From Paludibacteraceae bacterium (lineage in GTDB: Bacteria; Bacteroidota; Bacteroidia; Bacteroidales; Paludibacteraceae), in assembly GCA_024400125.1 (NCBI GenBank), contig JAKSNG010000001.1, positions 1 to 64,000 of the forward strand: a stretch of DNA of 64,000 bases. Reading direction: 5' to 3'. The notes under the pieces are model-generated. The model saw only the letters and a list, made by a program, of their open reading frames with translations. It searched no databases and was not told the DNA's origin. Numbering within the stretch: the first letter of the stretch is position 1; every line of letters starts with the position of its first letter. Made by a program: the position numbers and the translations under genes. Shown piece after piece: positions 16,383-26,163 of this stretch.

Positions 16383-18446
16383 TTATTTTAAACTTTGTGC
16401 ATTTGCGTTATAAATCTTTCCATCTGGTAATGTAATATAAAATGTTCCATCTTGTATTACCTTCTTTGTTATAATGCTATTACCATAAGTTGGTTCAAGA
16501 CTTGAACTAATAGGAATTGCTTCGTATGTTGCGTAATATGAAGCATATCCTCTTGCTATAACAATTTCTGGTGTCCATCCAATAAATTGGTATGTATAGG
16601 TGTCGTCATTAGGTCGCGTTGGTGTCTCTCCTGTATAAACGGGAAGAGTTCCTTCTTCAACATCTGTAAGGCTAAGCAGCAATTCCCCATCCCAATTATA
16701 AAATGAAACAGTAAATTGTTGTTTAGAAGTTGTAAACTCTACTAATTTTGTATATAATGTTATTTGGGGATCATACATAGCGGTTACTGTATAAGTAAAT
16801 GTTGTTCCTGATTGCAAAGAAGAATATCGACGATACCAACCATTTCCCGTGAAGTTTGCATTTGAGACATTTTGGCAAGTGTAATCTGCTATACATTGAG
16901 AAAAATCGCCACTAAAACATTGTCCTTCTTCGTTTGAGACAAATGAGATTATTGTTTTTCCATCTTGTTTAACTTCATGCATATACAATGTTGCACCTTC
17001 TACTTCTGGCCACTCTAATGTGACTTCTGTCGGTTCATTGATAGTAACCTTAATATCAGATACTGCCGAAGTTTTTGCTTTAAATAGAGAGTTAAGTGTG
17101 ATGTAGTGACTTGATAAATAATCTGTCCATGGTTCTATTCTCTCATCGAAACTATTACTTATATACACGTGAACGGGATTTGATTGGTCATGTCTAACAA
17201 TAATACTACCACCATTCTTGTCCTCATCGTTCATACCATATAAACTTGTCAAAACATTTACATCATTTAATCCAAAACAATTTTTGAATGCACCAGCATA
17301 TTTTCGTACATCTTTTCCAACTACTATAGCAGACAGATTTCTACAATTGGCAAAAGCGTCATTCTCTATGAGTCTAACTTTTTGACCAATAATCACTGAC
17401 TTAAGATTTGTACAATTTTCAAAGGCAGTAGCGGAAATAGTATCAACACTATTGGGAATAATCACTGATGCAAATGAGCAATTCGCAAAAGCATTTTTTC
17501 CGATAAATGTTATGTTACTTGGAATTTTGAGTGAAGACATATTGCTATATTTGGCGAAAATGCCTTTCCCTAGTCTCGTTATATTGTTGGGAATAATGAT
17601 ATCCGTTAATGGTTGTCCATTTAGAAACAAGGTGGCGTTAGATAGAAGATTGCTATCAAAATCAATTGAACACCAAGCCGATAAATCATTTATATTAACA
17701 GTAGCAAGGCTGTCGCACTCATAAAAAGCATGATTACCAACGGATTGTATTCCTTTCCCCATTGTTAATGATTTTAAACCGTTACAACGTTCAAATGCGC
17801 TTTCTCCTATAAGTGTTACCTTATCGGGAATAATAATATTGCTCAAACTATCACAGTAGTAAAATGCCCCCCTTCTAATAGCAATCACGCTTTCAGGAAT
17901 ATTAATAGACTTTAATCTATGGCATTCATTGAATGCATTAGAACCTATCCATCGAGTCCCCTCTTTTATTGAATAAGTCTCTTTTGATTTGTCAATTACT
18001 CCCTGCAAATACGTGTCTGCATATCGAATATTATTTTCAACAGGTAAACTTATACAACCATTAAATGCACCGTCATCAATCTTATTTATGTTTTTATTAA
18101 TAGAAATTGTGGTTAATGCACTGCATTCGTCGAATGCATATTCGCCTATGCTGGTTACATATTTGCCTATCGTTACAGATGTTAGATTTTTGCAATTGGA
18201 AAAGGCATGACTACCAATGCGAGTTACTTTATAACCATTAACTTCATTAGGGATATCCGCGATAGTTACATCTGGTCCGTAATAAGTACGAAGATGACTA
18301 GCATCTTGATACCTCGCAAATGTTACTTCTGCAGTCATATCCCTTGAATTTAAATTGTAATATAAATTACCAATCTTTGTACTTGCAGATATTGTTCCTT
18401 CGTGCAAAATAATAGCAAAGAATAAAATTAAGAATTTAGTTTTCAT
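16383..18446 (-). CDS. Secreted leucine-rich-repeat (BspA-like) protein with InlB-type repeat and C-terminal tag
   Basis: 687 residues from ATG 18446. Signal peptide (about 22 residues), then about 14 LRR_5 units (to about residue 430, pattern AFxxCxxLxxVxIxxxVxxIG), a fibronectin-like segment (about 445-560), a Listeria-Bacteroides (InlB B-type) repeat (FTVSFYNWDG ... FIGWTPE, about 585-645) and a short tag near the end (VIQDGTFYITLPDGKIYNAN). The tag is a diverged member of the one shared by other secreted proteins here. Likely surface-exposed adhesin or scaffold. The 146-codon gene upstream may share its transcript. Confidence 0.85.
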   Translation of the reverse strand: MKTKFLILFFAIILHEGTISASTKIGNLYYNLNSRDMTAEVTFARYQDASHLRTYYGPDVTIADIPNEVNGYKVTRIGSHAFSNCKNLTSVTIGKYVTSIGEYAFDECSALTTISINKNINKIDDGAFNGCISLPVENNIRYADTYLQGVIDKSKETYSIKEGTRWIGSNAFNECHRLKSINIPESVIAIRRGAFYYCDSLSNIIIPDKVTLIGESAFERCNGLKSLTMGKGIQSVGNHAFYECDSLATVNINDLSAWCSIDFDSNLLSNATLFLNGQPLTDIIIPNNITRLGKGIFAKYSNMSSLKIPSNITFIGKNAFANCSFASVIIPNSVDTISATAFENCTNLKSVIIGQKVRLIENDAFANCRNLSAIVVGKDVRKYAGAFKNCFGLNDVNVLTSLYGMNDEDKNGGSIIVRHDQSNPVHVYISNSFDERIEPWTDYLSSHYITLNSLFKAKTSAVSDIKVTINEPTEVTLEWPEVEGATLYMHEVKQDGKTIISFVSNEEGQCFSGDFSQCIADYTCQNVSNANFTGNGWYRRYSSLQSGTTFTYTVTAMYDPQITLYTKLVEFTTSKQQFTVSFYNWDGELLLSLTDVEEGTLPVYTGETPTRPNDDTYTYQFIGWTPEIVIARGYASYYATYEAIPISSSLEPTYGNSIITKKVIQDGTFYITLPDGKIYNANAQSLK

Positions 18447-18487
18447 AATACTTTGAAGTTTTAATTGTATTAAACACATTATATAAA

Positions 18488-18928
18488 TTAATTGAAATAA
18501 CCATGTTCTCTTAAATAATGATAGAGTTGTCTTTCGGCAAATAGCACAAAGTCAATACGAGTCCAACCTGATAAAGCCATATTCCGTAAGTGAATAATAT
18601 TAAATAATTTTTCATAACGTTTAGAATATCGTTTGAGATTATCTTCAATATGTTTAGGGACATCTATTCCATTCCTTTCGCAAATATCTAGAGCATCTTT
18701 TATTAGCGTTTTTCTACCAACACCATGTTGATCCATTTGCCTTTGCAAATCTTTTAAGCGATTATAGACCTCATCAAAAGTGTGCATATTTTCCCATCCT
18801 TGATGCTCCTTAATTTGATTCCATGTGAAAGGAATCCGTGTATTAACTTTCTGAAATAAAAATGGCAATTGAATTTGGTCAACGTATTGTTGATACTTTT
18901 GTAAGAGATTGTTGAGGAATTCTTCCAT
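18488..18928 (-). CDS. Unrecognised cytoplasmic protein
   Basis: 146 residues, no signal peptide or membrane segment, helix-rich and charged. Motif-like parts are FTWNQIKEHQGWENMHTFDEV and a C-terminal Tyr-His-rich end. It resembles no family I can name. It sits 41 nt upstream of the LRR gene on the same strand and downstream of the small-RNA candidate, whose terminator should separate them. Confidence 0.6.
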   Translation of the reverse strand: MEEFLNNLLQKYQQYVDQIQLPFLFQKVNTRIPFTWNQIKEHQGWENMHTFDEVYNRLKDLQRQMDQHGVGRKTLIKDALDICERNGIDVPKHIEDNLKRYSKRYEKLFNIIHLRNMALSGWTRIDFVLFAERQLYHYLREHGYFN

Positions 18929-19003
18929 AAATTATTTCCCTAATTCGTGTCGGGCACAACTATTAAATTATCAAACAAAATCAGTCCGTTGTTAACGAGG
19001 CAC

Positions 19004-19032
19004 AAAAAAGTGGACTAAACTTTTTAATCCAC
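19004..19032 (-). terminator. Intrinsic terminator of the small-RNA candidate
   Basis: Minus strand: GTGGA...TCCAC arms (19028-19032 with 19010-19014), inner TAAA/TTTA pairs, then six T (19004-19009). Confidence 0.75.
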
Positions 19033-19162
19033 ATTTCGTCGGTATCGCCAAACACCTTTTGTCAATGAATCTTATAAAGTAAAGCCCACATTTATATAAT
19101 GTGAGCGTTGAACTTTACTTCTCATTGACATTTTGTTAAAATTGGCGATTTTACGAAATGTG
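19004..19162 (-). ncRNA. Candidate small RNA: 133-nt rod-shaped hairpin plus intrinsic terminator
   Basis: On the minus strand a long imperfect hairpin spans 19162 to 19030: CACATTTCGT/ACGAAATGTG at the base, then TCGCCAA/TTGGCGA, TGTCAATGA/TCATTGACA, AGTAAAG/CTTTACT and CACATT/AATGTG at the tip, separated by internal loops. A strong promoter (19168-19199) would start transcription at the base of the hairpin, and a terminator (19004-19032) ends it, giving an RNA near 159 nt. No reading frame fits inside. A rod with internal bulges recalls 6S RNA, but I cannot confirm the family; a palindromic mobile element is the alternative. Confidence 0.6.
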
Positions 19163-19167
19163 AGAAA

Positions 19168-19199
19168 CAAAGATAACGCTATATTATCTATTGTGCAAA
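19168..19199 (-). promoter_or_regulatory. Promoter of the small-RNA candidate
   Basis: Minus-strand TTTG (19196-19199), 20 nt, TATCTTTG (19168-19175): full consensus and spacing. Confidence 0.75.
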
Positions 19200-19224
19200 A
19201 ATCTTGCTTGTCTTATTCCATAGG

Positions 19225-19431
19225 CTACATTCTTTTTTCGTTATGATATTCATCTAAAACATACACAGGACTTTGAAAACACAATCCTGTTTCTTGTTGT
19301 GTGAGTGCATTAAACGTACGAGAACTACAAAAAGCATCCATCGCATCTCGCATTGCCATTCCTTCCTCCTCCATTAAGAGGACTACTACGTCACGAGTCA
19401 ATGACTCTATCATTAATGCTTCTTTATTCAT
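19225..19431 (-). CDS. Small protein of a DUF3990 cassette (third gene)
   Basis: 68 residues, acidic N-terminal helix (LTRDVVVLLMEEEGMAMRDAM), then ETGLCFQSPVYVLDEYHNE. I recall small partners with an ETGLxxxSPxYVxxxL end next to DUF3990 genes in Bacteroidales, but cannot check. It overlaps the DUF3990 stop by ATGA (19428-19431), so translation is probably coupled. A role as antitoxin or accessory is inference. Confidence 0.6.
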   Translation of the reverse strand: MNKEALMIESLTRDVVVLLMEEEGMAMRDAMDAFCSSRTFNALTQQETGLCFQSPVYVLDEYHNEKRM

Positions 19432-19898
19432 TTTCGTTTTAGTAAGGATAATGCTCGCTCTGTTCCAAAAAAGTATTGCATCGTCACTTGATGAAATTTG
19501 ATTTCTTCTAAAAACTGTAACTTGGTTATGAAACCCTCAGTATATCTACGAATCTGAAAACCTATGGTATCGTCTGCTATTGGACCAATTACAATATCAT
19601 AATTGTGTGACGATGAATGATGCTTGTTTTGCCGGTTGAGTAAAACAAAATCAGCCCACTTTTCTGAATACGAATCAAAACGCAGAACTTTTAGTTGTTG
19701 TAGATCTTCTTCCTTAAAATCATACACTTGTACGACAGAACTACCTTCCCCGTATTGACGAAATTTACGCTCGGCTTGACGAATAGCCACTTGCTTGTTG
19801 TCGGTGAGATAGAACCCATATCCAAAGTCTTTCCCAACTCGACTCTTATTCAAAAGTATTTGCTGAAAATCAATATTTGTGCCGTGATACAAAATCAT
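19428..19898 (-). CDS. DUF3990 family protein, ADP-ribosyltransferase-like
   Basis: 156 residues. It starts with MILYHGTNIDF and continues with GKDFGYGFYLTDNKQVAIRQ, the hallmark N-terminus of DUF3990 and typical of ADP-ribosyltransferase folds, where the His-Gly-Thr strand and a following Tyr bind NAD. A middle block (DFVLLNRQ ... YDIVIGPIADD) and an RRYTEGFITKLQFL end fit the family. A third catalytic residue cannot be assigned by eye. It sits between two small genes with ATGA overlaps at both ends, a layout expected of toxin-antitoxin-type systems. The target is unknown. Confidence 0.75.
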   Translation of the reverse strand: MILYHGTNIDFQQILLNKSRVGKDFGYGFYLTDNKQVAIRQAERKFRQYGEGSSVVQVYDFKEEDLQQLKVLRFDSYSEKWADFVLLNRQNKHHSSSHNYDIVIGPIADDTIGFQIRRYTEGFITKLQFLEEIKFHQVTMQYFFGTERALSLLKRK

Positions 19899-20119
19899 GC
19901 CAAATACCCTCCCATACGTTTACAGTAAATTGTGACATCCTCAACTGCCTCATCATAAGATAAGGTGTGTTCAACATCATAAAATTCCTCCACAAAATCC
20001 AGACCTTTGAATTGTTGCAAATAGAGATAGGCTTGCTGCAACGACAAATGGTGTGCAACAGCAAATTCTGATATTAGCGCAATCAGATAATTCAAACGGT
20101 CTTTAATAGATTTACTCAT
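19895..20119 (-). CDS. DUF3791 family small protein (first gene of the DUF3990 cassette)
   Basis: 74 residues, helical. The pattern LIALISEFAVAHHLSLQQAYLYLQQFKG ... FYDVEHTLSYDEAVEDV matches DUF3791, commonly found directly upstream of DUF3990 genes. The stop overlaps the DUF3990 start (ATGA, 19895-19898). It is first in the transcript, as antitoxins often are. The frame of 19870-20064 is a shadow. Confidence 0.72.
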   Translation of the reverse strand: MSKSIKDRLNYLIALISEFAVAHHLSLQQAYLYLQQFKGLDFVEEFYDVEHTLSYDEAVEDVTIYCKRMGGYLA

Positions 20120-20138
20120 ACTTTTTCAAATTTCGGTG

Positions 20139-20170
20139 CAAAAGTACTATTTTTTTATGATATATGCAAA
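20139..20170 (-). promoter_or_regulatory. Promoter of the DUF3791-DUF3990 cassette
   Basis: Minus-strand TTTG (20167-20170), 20 nt, TACTTTTG (20139-20146), 20 nt before the start codon at 20119. Confidence 0.8.
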
Positions 20171-20204
20171 TATTCTGCAAAAAATCCCCAAATTTCCCCC
20201 TTAT

Positions 20205-22820
20205 CTATTTCCCTCCAACCAGTTTCTTGATCTCTGACAACTTATTGAGTGCTTCTAACGGCGTCAAGTTATTGATATCCATCTTCGTCACTTCGTCTCG
20301 TATTTGCTCTAACACAGGGTCATCTAATTGGAAGAAACTCAGTTGCATCCCTTCACGACTTTGCCCAATCTGCTGCATCCGTCCTTCGCTCTTAGAACTA
20401 TTATTTTGTGCCTTACTATAGTCTTCTAATCCTTTCAACACTTGATTTGCTCGCTCCACAATAGACGCAGGCATTCCAGCTAACTTCGCCACATGAATAC
20501 CAAAACTATGTTCACTTCCGCCACGAGCTAACTTACGTAGGAAAATAACTTTGCCATTCACTTCGCGTACACTTACATTGTAGTTGCGAATACGCTCAAA
20601 CGTCGCCTCCATCTCATTGAGTTCGTGATAGTGTGTGGCAAACAATGTCTTTGCATGCCCCTTGTGTTCGTGAATATATTCCACAATCGCCCACGCAATC
20701 GATATACCGTCATACGTGCTTGTGCCTCTGCCTAACTCGTCAAACAGCACTAAACTCCGTTCGCTCAAGTTATTCAAAATAGAGGCTGCCTCGTTCATCT
20801 CAACCATGAAAGTGGACTCACCCATCGAGATATTATCACTCGCTCCAACACGCGTGAAAATCTTATCAACTATACCAATCGACGCACTCTCTGCTGGCAC
20901 AAAACTACCAATCTGAGCCATCAGCACAATCAATGCCGTCTGACGAAGCAATGCTGATTTACCTGCCATGTTGGGACCAGTCAAGATGATAATTTGTTGC
21001 CCCTTGTTGTCCAATAGCACATCATTCGCCACATACTCTTCACCCATCGGCAACTGCTGTTCAATCACAGGATGGCGGCCTTGACGAATATCAATCACTA
21101 ATCCGTCATTCACATCTGGACAAACATACTTATGCGCTGCTGCCGTTGCCGCAAAGGACAATAAACAGTCTAACTGAGCCAACACATTCGCGTCCAATTG
21201 CATCTGCGGAACGTATTGAGTCATAGCTAACAACAACTCCGTATATAGCCGATTCTCAATGACTTGTATCTTTTCCTCTGCTGAAGTAATCTTTTCTTCG
21301 TAGGTTTTTAATTCGTCTGTGATGTATCGTTCTGCACCCACCAACGTCTGTTTACGAATCCACTCTTTCGGTACTTGCTCTTTGTATGTGTTGCGTACTT
21401 CTAAATAGTAACCAAACACATTATTAAAACCAATCTTCAAACTCTGAATACCTGTTGCCTCAATCTCGCGTTGCTGCAATTTCAGTAGGTATTCGCGACC
21501 ATTGGACTGTATATCACGATATTCGTCTAACTCTGCATCCACACCGCGTAGGAAAATGTTGGGCTTGCCTTGTACAGCAGGTGGATCAGGAGTAATCTGC
21601 ATACGGATTCGGTCGCGTATCTCTTCGCATAACGATAATTGGTCTCCTAACATCTGCAAGAAATCGTTATCTTCTGCCTGCATACATAGGTCTTTAATCG
21701 GAACAATTGCCGTTAGCGCATTACCCAATTGCACTACTTCTCGAGGACTGATTCGCCCTGTGGACACTTTGCTCACGATACGCTCTAAATCTTGTATCTT
21801 GCTCAACTGCTCTGCCAGTTCTGCACGGGCTTCTGGATATTTGAAGAAGTGCTCCACCACACGCTGACGATTACGAATAGAACGCACGTTCTTCAGCGGA
21901 AATGCCATCCAACGACGCATTGTCCTGCCACCCATCGGTGTCAAAGTCTTGTCCAAAATATCAATCAACGTCTTGCTCTCTTGTGTTTGCCCCCCTAACA
22001 ACTCCAAGTTCCGTACCGTAAACCTGTCTAACCACACATATTTATCTTCTTCGATACGGCTAAGGTGCTGAATATGACCCGTCTGCAAGTGCTGCGTCAT
22101 ATCTAAATAATGCAATATACCGCCAGCTGCAATAATTCCCAATGGCAACTGATCCAATCCAAAACCTTTGAGGTTTTGTGTCTCAAACTGCTTATTCAGT
22201 CGATCTCTTGCTGCCTGCTCACTCAGCATCCAGTCTTCTAACTCAAACGTGAAATATTTATTTCCAAACTGTGCCTCAAAAATCTCTTTCTTGCCCCTTA
22301 AGAACAGCACTTCTTTGGGAGCGAAATTAACCAGCAGTTTGTCGATATAGTCTGATGTTCCTTGAGCTACTAAGAACTCACCTGTCGATATATCCAAAAA
22401 AGACACTCCCACTTCGCCCTTGCCATATTGTACTGCTGCAAGCCACGTGTTCTCTTTCTGATTAAGTGTCGTATCTGAATAACTTACTCCAGGAGTTACT
22501 AATTCGGTTACGCCTCGTTTGACTAATTTCTTGGTCAACTTGGGGTCTTCTAATTGGTCACAGATAGCGACGCGAAGCCCTGCTCTCACCAATTTAGGAA
22601 GATACGTGTCCAATGCATGAAATGGAAAACCTGCCATATCAATCGCCGCTACAGACGCCGTCCCATTAGAACGATGTGTCAGCGTGATATTTAATATCTT
22701 AGAGGCTTTGACTGCATCCTCGCAGTAGGTCTCATAGAAATCGCCGCATCTAAATAGCAGCATCGCGTCCGGGTACGTCTCTTTTATTTCCCGAAACTGC
22801 TTCATCATTGGTGTTTCCAT
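20205..22820 (-). CDS. mutS: DNA mismatch repair protein MutS
   Basis: 871 residues from ATG 22820; the TTG 22844 extension lies in the heptamer-repeat leader and is not used. The N-terminal mismatch-recognition domain has [11 protein letters not shown] (Phe-x-Glu). The ATPase has Walker [17 protein letters not shown], Walker [17 protein letters not shown] and the following ATHYHEL. The C-terminal region ends in helix-turn-helix-like residues. It detects mismatches and recruits MutL. Full length, no damage seen. Confidence 0.96.
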   Translation of the reverse strand: METPMMKQFREIKETYPDAMLLFRCGDFYETYCEDAVKASKILNITLTHRSNGTASVAAIDMAGFPFHALDTYLPKLVRAGLRVAICDQLEDPKLTKKLVKRGVTELVTPGVSYSDTTLNQKENTWLAAVQYGKGEVGVSFLDISTGEFLVAQGTSDYIDKLLVNFAPKEVLFLRGKKEIFEAQFGNKYFTFELEDWMLSEQAARDRLNKQFETQNLKGFGLDQLPLGIIAAGGILHYLDMTQHLQTGHIQHLSRIEEDKYVWLDRFTVRNLELLGGQTQESKTLIDILDKTLTPMGGRTMRRWMAFPLKNVRSIRNRQRVVEHFFKYPEARAELAEQLSKIQDLERIVSKVSTGRISPREVVQLGNALTAIVPIKDLCMQAEDNDFLQMLGDQLSLCEEIRDRIRMQITPDPPAVQGKPNIFLRGVDAELDEYRDIQSNGREYLLKLQQREIEATGIQSLKIGFNNVFGYYLEVRNTYKEQVPKEWIRKQTLVGAERYITDELKTYEEKITSAEEKIQVIENRLYTELLLAMTQYVPQMQLDANVLAQLDCLLSFAATAAAHKYVCPDVNDGLVIDIRQGRHPVIEQQLPMGEEYVANDVLLDNKGQQIIILTGPNMAGKSALLRQTALIVLMAQIGSFVPAESASIGIVDKIFTRVGASDNISMGESTFMVEMNEAASILNNLSERSLVLFDELGRGTSTYDGISIAWAIVEYIHEHKGHAKTLFATHYHELNEMEATFERIRNYNVSVREVNGKVIFLRKLARGGSEHSFGIHVAKLAGMPASIVERANQVLKGLEDYSKAQNNSSKSEGRMQQIGQSREGMQLSFFQLDDPVLEQIRDEVTKMDINNLTPLEALNKLSEIKKLVGGK

Positions 22821-22837
22821 ATCTTTACTTTTTATAA

Positions 22838-22879
22838 CTTTCAACTTTTGACTTTCTACTTTCGACTTTCTACTTTCTA
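22838..22879 (-). repeat. Heptamer array between the TonB receptor gene and mutS
   Basis: Six in-register units (CTTTCAA, CTTTTGA, CTTTCTA, CTTTCGA, CTTTCTA, CTTTCTA on plus). On the minus strand the receptor's stop codon TAG (22877-22879) is part of an AAAGTAG unit. Confidence 0.85.
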
Positions 22880-25363
22880 CTTCAAATCTACTCTTATCTT
22901 GAAATTAAACATCCTTCCCGTCAAATAATTCGGACTTGCCCATTGGTAACCATTGGCATCACTGACCCAGAAATACGAGTTCACGTTTTTCCAACCCACT
23001 AAGTTAAATACCTCAAACTGCAATGCCCATTCTTTCACATGTTTAGCACTCTCTCTGCGCATAAACTTAGCCGTCTTCTGATTGAATACATACGTAGCCC
23101 CAATATCTAAACGCCGATAGGCTGGTGTACGAAAATCTTTCATGGTTGCTATGTCTCGTGGAGAAGAGAAGGGCAATCCATCGCTCCAAATAAACTTAAA
23201 ATGGAAAATCAACTGGGGTAACTTCGGTATATAGTCTTGAAACAACATAGAGAACGAATATCGCTGCTCTTGTGGGGATGGTAACCATCCCAAATCAGGC
23301 TTATCTAGCAGTTTTTGCCTTGCACTCATTAACCCAAAACTAATCCATGAATCTGCTCCGGGCACTAACTCACCATACAATTTGATATCCGCTCCGGCAG
23401 CATAACCCACCGCATCGTTCTTTCCTGAATAGCGCACACGCACATTATCTACAGTGTAACTTTCCATGCGGTCGATATACTTGTAATATCCTTCTGCGGA
23501 CAACTTAAATGGCCGCCCCCATCCTCGGAAATAGTAGTCTACACCTGCCAAAGCATGTACCGAACGTTGTGCTTTCAGTTGGTCATTGATAGAGATACGT
23601 GTCACTCCATCTACATCCGTCACTGTGTCTCGCAGTTCTTTGTAGAATGGTGCCTGATAGTACAAACCTGTAGCCACGCGGAAAGTTACATCACGTTTCC
23701 AACCTGGAATAAACTCCACACTCGCCCTTGGTGATGGCAACACTTCATTCGTATAACTCCACCAGTTCAGTCGTGCTCCAACGGTTAACAAAATCTGACA
23801 ATTCTCCGTGCGCCATTTATGCACATTCTCTATATATGCTTGCAATCGTGCGGAGTTCATTGCGTTCTCACCTCGCATCGAATAGAATAACTCCAACGAA
23901 GAGGGATTATTGGGTAATGAATACCCTGCGGAATCGCGCCATTCCCACTCGCTGATACGATCGCGTATCAATTCTGCTTGACCGCTTACACCCCACTTCA
24001 ACTCATTATTCGTATGTTTCCAAACGCCATGATGACTGAGCGTAATAACTTCTGCTTCCAGTCTGTTGCGTGCATGTTGATGAAACACACCCGTTCCTAA
24101 TACGGCTGCATCGTTGTAGTCTCCGATGTTCTCTCCTGGACGACTACTGCCTCCTTTTCCATCACTATCGGGAGTGGATAACACATATTCAGCAGTAATA
24201 TCGAAGTTCTCTTGCTCGTTGGTATAGAATCCCGATAAGTCAAAGCCAATCTCTACTTCTTTGCTTACTTTTCCTTGTGCGGATAGGGCTGCAAATGTGG
24301 TCAAAAAACGGTCTTTTTCTTGCCCATCGTACCATATACTCAAGTTCTTTGCATTGTCCATACCCCCAAAACTCTCACTCATTGAGTCGGGCACAAACCG
24401 ATAGTCATTCAAACTCACATTGCCCAAAAACGACATCGTCCAAGGATGAGCTGCTGACTTACCTACTTTCCACGTCACATACGTCTGATAATCAAAGAAG
24501 TTCGGACTATAATTGCCGGACGTCGGTAATGCTCCTAACAAGTATGACGATGTCTTATATCGTATTCCGTGCATCTGCGAATACGTGCTGTCGCCGTGTC
24601 CTACATACGCACTTGCACCTAACAAACTTGCACTCAAACTGCTCTCAAATCGGTCAGGACGCTTGTATTCAATATCCAATACAGACGACATTTTATCGCC
24701 GTATTGAGCGCTATATCCACCTGCAGAAAACTGCACGTTTTGTGCCATCTCGGGATTAACAAAACTCAGTCCTTCTTGTTGACCGCTGCGGATGAGTAGG
24801 GGACGGTGAACTTCGATACCATTGACATAAACTTCGTTCTCATCAAAACTGCCACCGCGTACATTGTACTGACTACTCAATTCGTTATTTTGATTGACGC
24901 CAGAGAATGTAATCAATATGCTCTCAATCGAACCTCCAGTTGCGTCTGGCATGATTCGCGTAGTTTGTGCGTCTATCTCGTCCATCGTGCCGCTTGTGCG
25001 TTTCAGACCTCTAACTTCCACTTCTTCCAGCCACTGCTCGTCCGTTGGTAGCTGAACGTTGATATTGATAACACCATCTTTGGCAGAAGAAAGGGGCACT
25101 TGTGTCGTGGTATATCCCACCATGGAAAAAACAATAGAAACGGAATCGCTGGTATCAATATGCAAATCATAGTAGCCGTTTCTGTTGGTAGAAGTGCCTT
25201 GCAAAATACCGTTTAATCCTTGCGCATAGACATTGGCTAATTCAATGCCGCGATTATCGATATCCGTCACGTACCCGTACACGCGCACATGTTGCGCCCA
25301 CGCGGGAATAATAGTAAGGAATAGAAAACTACCCAAAAACACTATGTGACGAATCCTGCTCAT
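22877..25363 (-). CDS. TonB-dependent receptor with carboxypeptidase-like regulatory domain
   Basis: 828 residues from ATG 25363. Signal peptide (about 24 residues, ends AWA), CarboxypepD_reg-like domain ([20 protein letters not shown]..., about 25-110), plug domain (about 120-235, with [25 protein letters not shown]) and a barrel to the C-terminal FKIRVDLK. No SusD partner is nearby, and the short N-domain form is typical of receptors not tied to polysaccharide loci. Substrate unknown; iron or cobalamin uptake is possible but not shown. It starts 2 nt after the VanY-like gene. Confidence 0.88.
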   Translation of the reverse strand: MSRIRHIVFLGSFLFLTIIPAWAQHVRVYGYVTDIDNRGIELANVYAQGLNGILQGTSTNRNGYYDLHIDTSDSVSIVFSMVGYTTTQVPLSSAKDGVININVQLPTDEQWLEEVEVRGLKRTSGTMDEIDAQTTRIMPDATGGSIESILITFSGVNQNNELSSQYNVRGGSFDENEVYVNGIEVHRPLLIRSGQQEGLSFVNPEMAQNVQFSAGGYSAQYGDKMSSVLDIEYKRPDRFESSLSASLLGASAYVGHGDSTYSQMHGIRYKTSSYLLGALPTSGNYSPNFFDYQTYVTWKVGKSAAHPWTMSFLGNVSLNDYRFVPDSMSESFGGMDNAKNLSIWYDGQEKDRFLTTFAALSAQGKVSKEVEIGFDLSGFYTNEQENFDITAEYVLSTPDSDGKGGSSRPGENIGDYNDAAVLGTGVFHQHARNRLEAEVITLSHHGVWKHTNNELKWGVSGQAELIRDRISEWEWRDSAGYSLPNNPSSLELFYSMRGENAMNSARLQAYIENVHKWRTENCQILLTVGARLNWWSYTNEVLPSPRASVEFIPGWKRDVTFRVATGLYYQAPFYKELRDTVTDVDGVTRISINDQLKAQRSVHALAGVDYYFRGWGRPFKLSAEGYYKYIDRMESYTVDNVRVRYSGKNDAVGYAAGADIKLYGELVPGADSWISFGLMSARQKLLDKPDLGWLPSPQEQRYSFSMLFQDYIPKLPQLIFHFKFIWSDGLPFSSPRDIATMKDFRTPAYRRLDIGATYVFNQKTAKFMRRESAKHVKEWALQFEVFNLVGWKNVNSYFWVSDANGYQWASPNYLTGRMFNFKIRVDLK

Positions 25364-25365
25364 AT

Positions 25366-26070
25366 CTAATTTCTCACAGTGATGTGAAAACAACTCTGTT
25401 TATATTCGTACTTGACGTAAATATGTCCGTCTCGTTGTTGATTCAGTAGCACTTGAGCCAACACTAACTTGAGATTGTCATCCGTCATATAGTCGTTACT
25501 CTTGCTCGTCTTCTCAAAATGCATATATGCCAAGTCGAATGTTGTGCCGTAGTTATGTGCTGAATGAGCCGTCGAATTACTATTTGTTCGTTGCAAACGG
25601 CGAATATCGTCTTGCGTCCGCAATATAGACGTCACACGGAATCGATAAGATGGCAGGTTGTTGCGACTCAAAATATCTTGAAACTCTGCCCCGATAGCAT
25701 CCAATCGAGCAGCTGCCGTAGGAACTAAATATGGAATAGAGTAGGTTAATTCGTCAATCACGTAGTTGTTGCACGAAGTGACCTCACGCAATTGTCGCTT
25801 CATCTGCTTTGCTTCCTCGCGATTAGCTGGACTGGGACACAAACCAATCTTCTTGGCTGCTGCCAAGTGCTTATCGTTCAGGTCACGAAAACGCTGACTA
25901 TAGTTAATACTACGCCCTGGATAAGCCACTAAATGCATTTCCTGGACTTCTTCTGTCTCCTCAATGGGCGTGTCTGACGACGCAGGACTGTTAACTAATA
26001 ATCCCAATGTAAAGCCAATGAGCAACAACCCAAAACCGATAAAAATATGTTTCTTTTGTTCTATTTCCAT
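25366..26070 (-). CDS. DUF5715 family protein, VanY/M15 peptidase-like, membrane-anchored
   Basis: 234 residues from ATG 26070. One N-terminal membrane segment (residues 8-27) then a periplasmic domain. SAHNYGTTFDLAY and CFHITV keep the zinc-ligand pattern SxHxxGxxxD ... H of M15/VanY D-Ala-D-Ala carboxypeptidases, and YRFRVTSILRTQDD fits the family. Peptidoglycan trimming is a reasonable inference. Divergent from the DHH phosphoesterase gene through a shared palindromic promoter region. Confidence 0.75.
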   Translation of the reverse strand: MEIEQKKHIFIGFGLLLIGFTLGLLVNSPASSDTPIEETEEVQEMHLVAYPGRSINYSQRFRDLNDKHLAAAKKIGLCPSPANREEAKQMKRQLREVTSCNNYVIDELTYSIPYLVPTAAARLDAIGAEFQDILSRNNLPSYRFRVTSILRTQDDIRRLQRTNSNSTAHSAHNYGTTFDLAYMHFEKTSKSNDYMTDDNLKLVLAQVLLNQQRDGHIYVKYEYKQSCFHITVRN

Positions 26071-26079
26071 TTCAGGGCG

Positions 26080-26111
26080 CAAAATTACTAAAAAATTTGC
26101 ACATATCCAAA
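26080..26111 (-). promoter_or_regulatory. Promoter of the VanY-like/TonB-receptor pair
   Basis: Minus-strand TTTG (26108-26111), 20 nt, TAATTTTG (26080-26087). Its -33 box overlaps, in mirror image, that of the divergent promoter. Confidence 0.75.
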
Positions 26112-26127
26112 AAAAGTTGTACTTTTG
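26096..26127 (+). promoter_or_regulatory. Promoter of the nrnA-like gene
   Basis: TTTG (26096-26099), 20 nt, TACTTTTG (26120-26127). The two -33 boxes form TTTGCACATATCCAAA (26096-26111), an imperfect version of the palindrome at 8822-8837. Confidence 0.8.
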
Positions 26128-26163
26128 CAGTCCAAAAATAAAAATCGTTTTAATTTAAGTATT

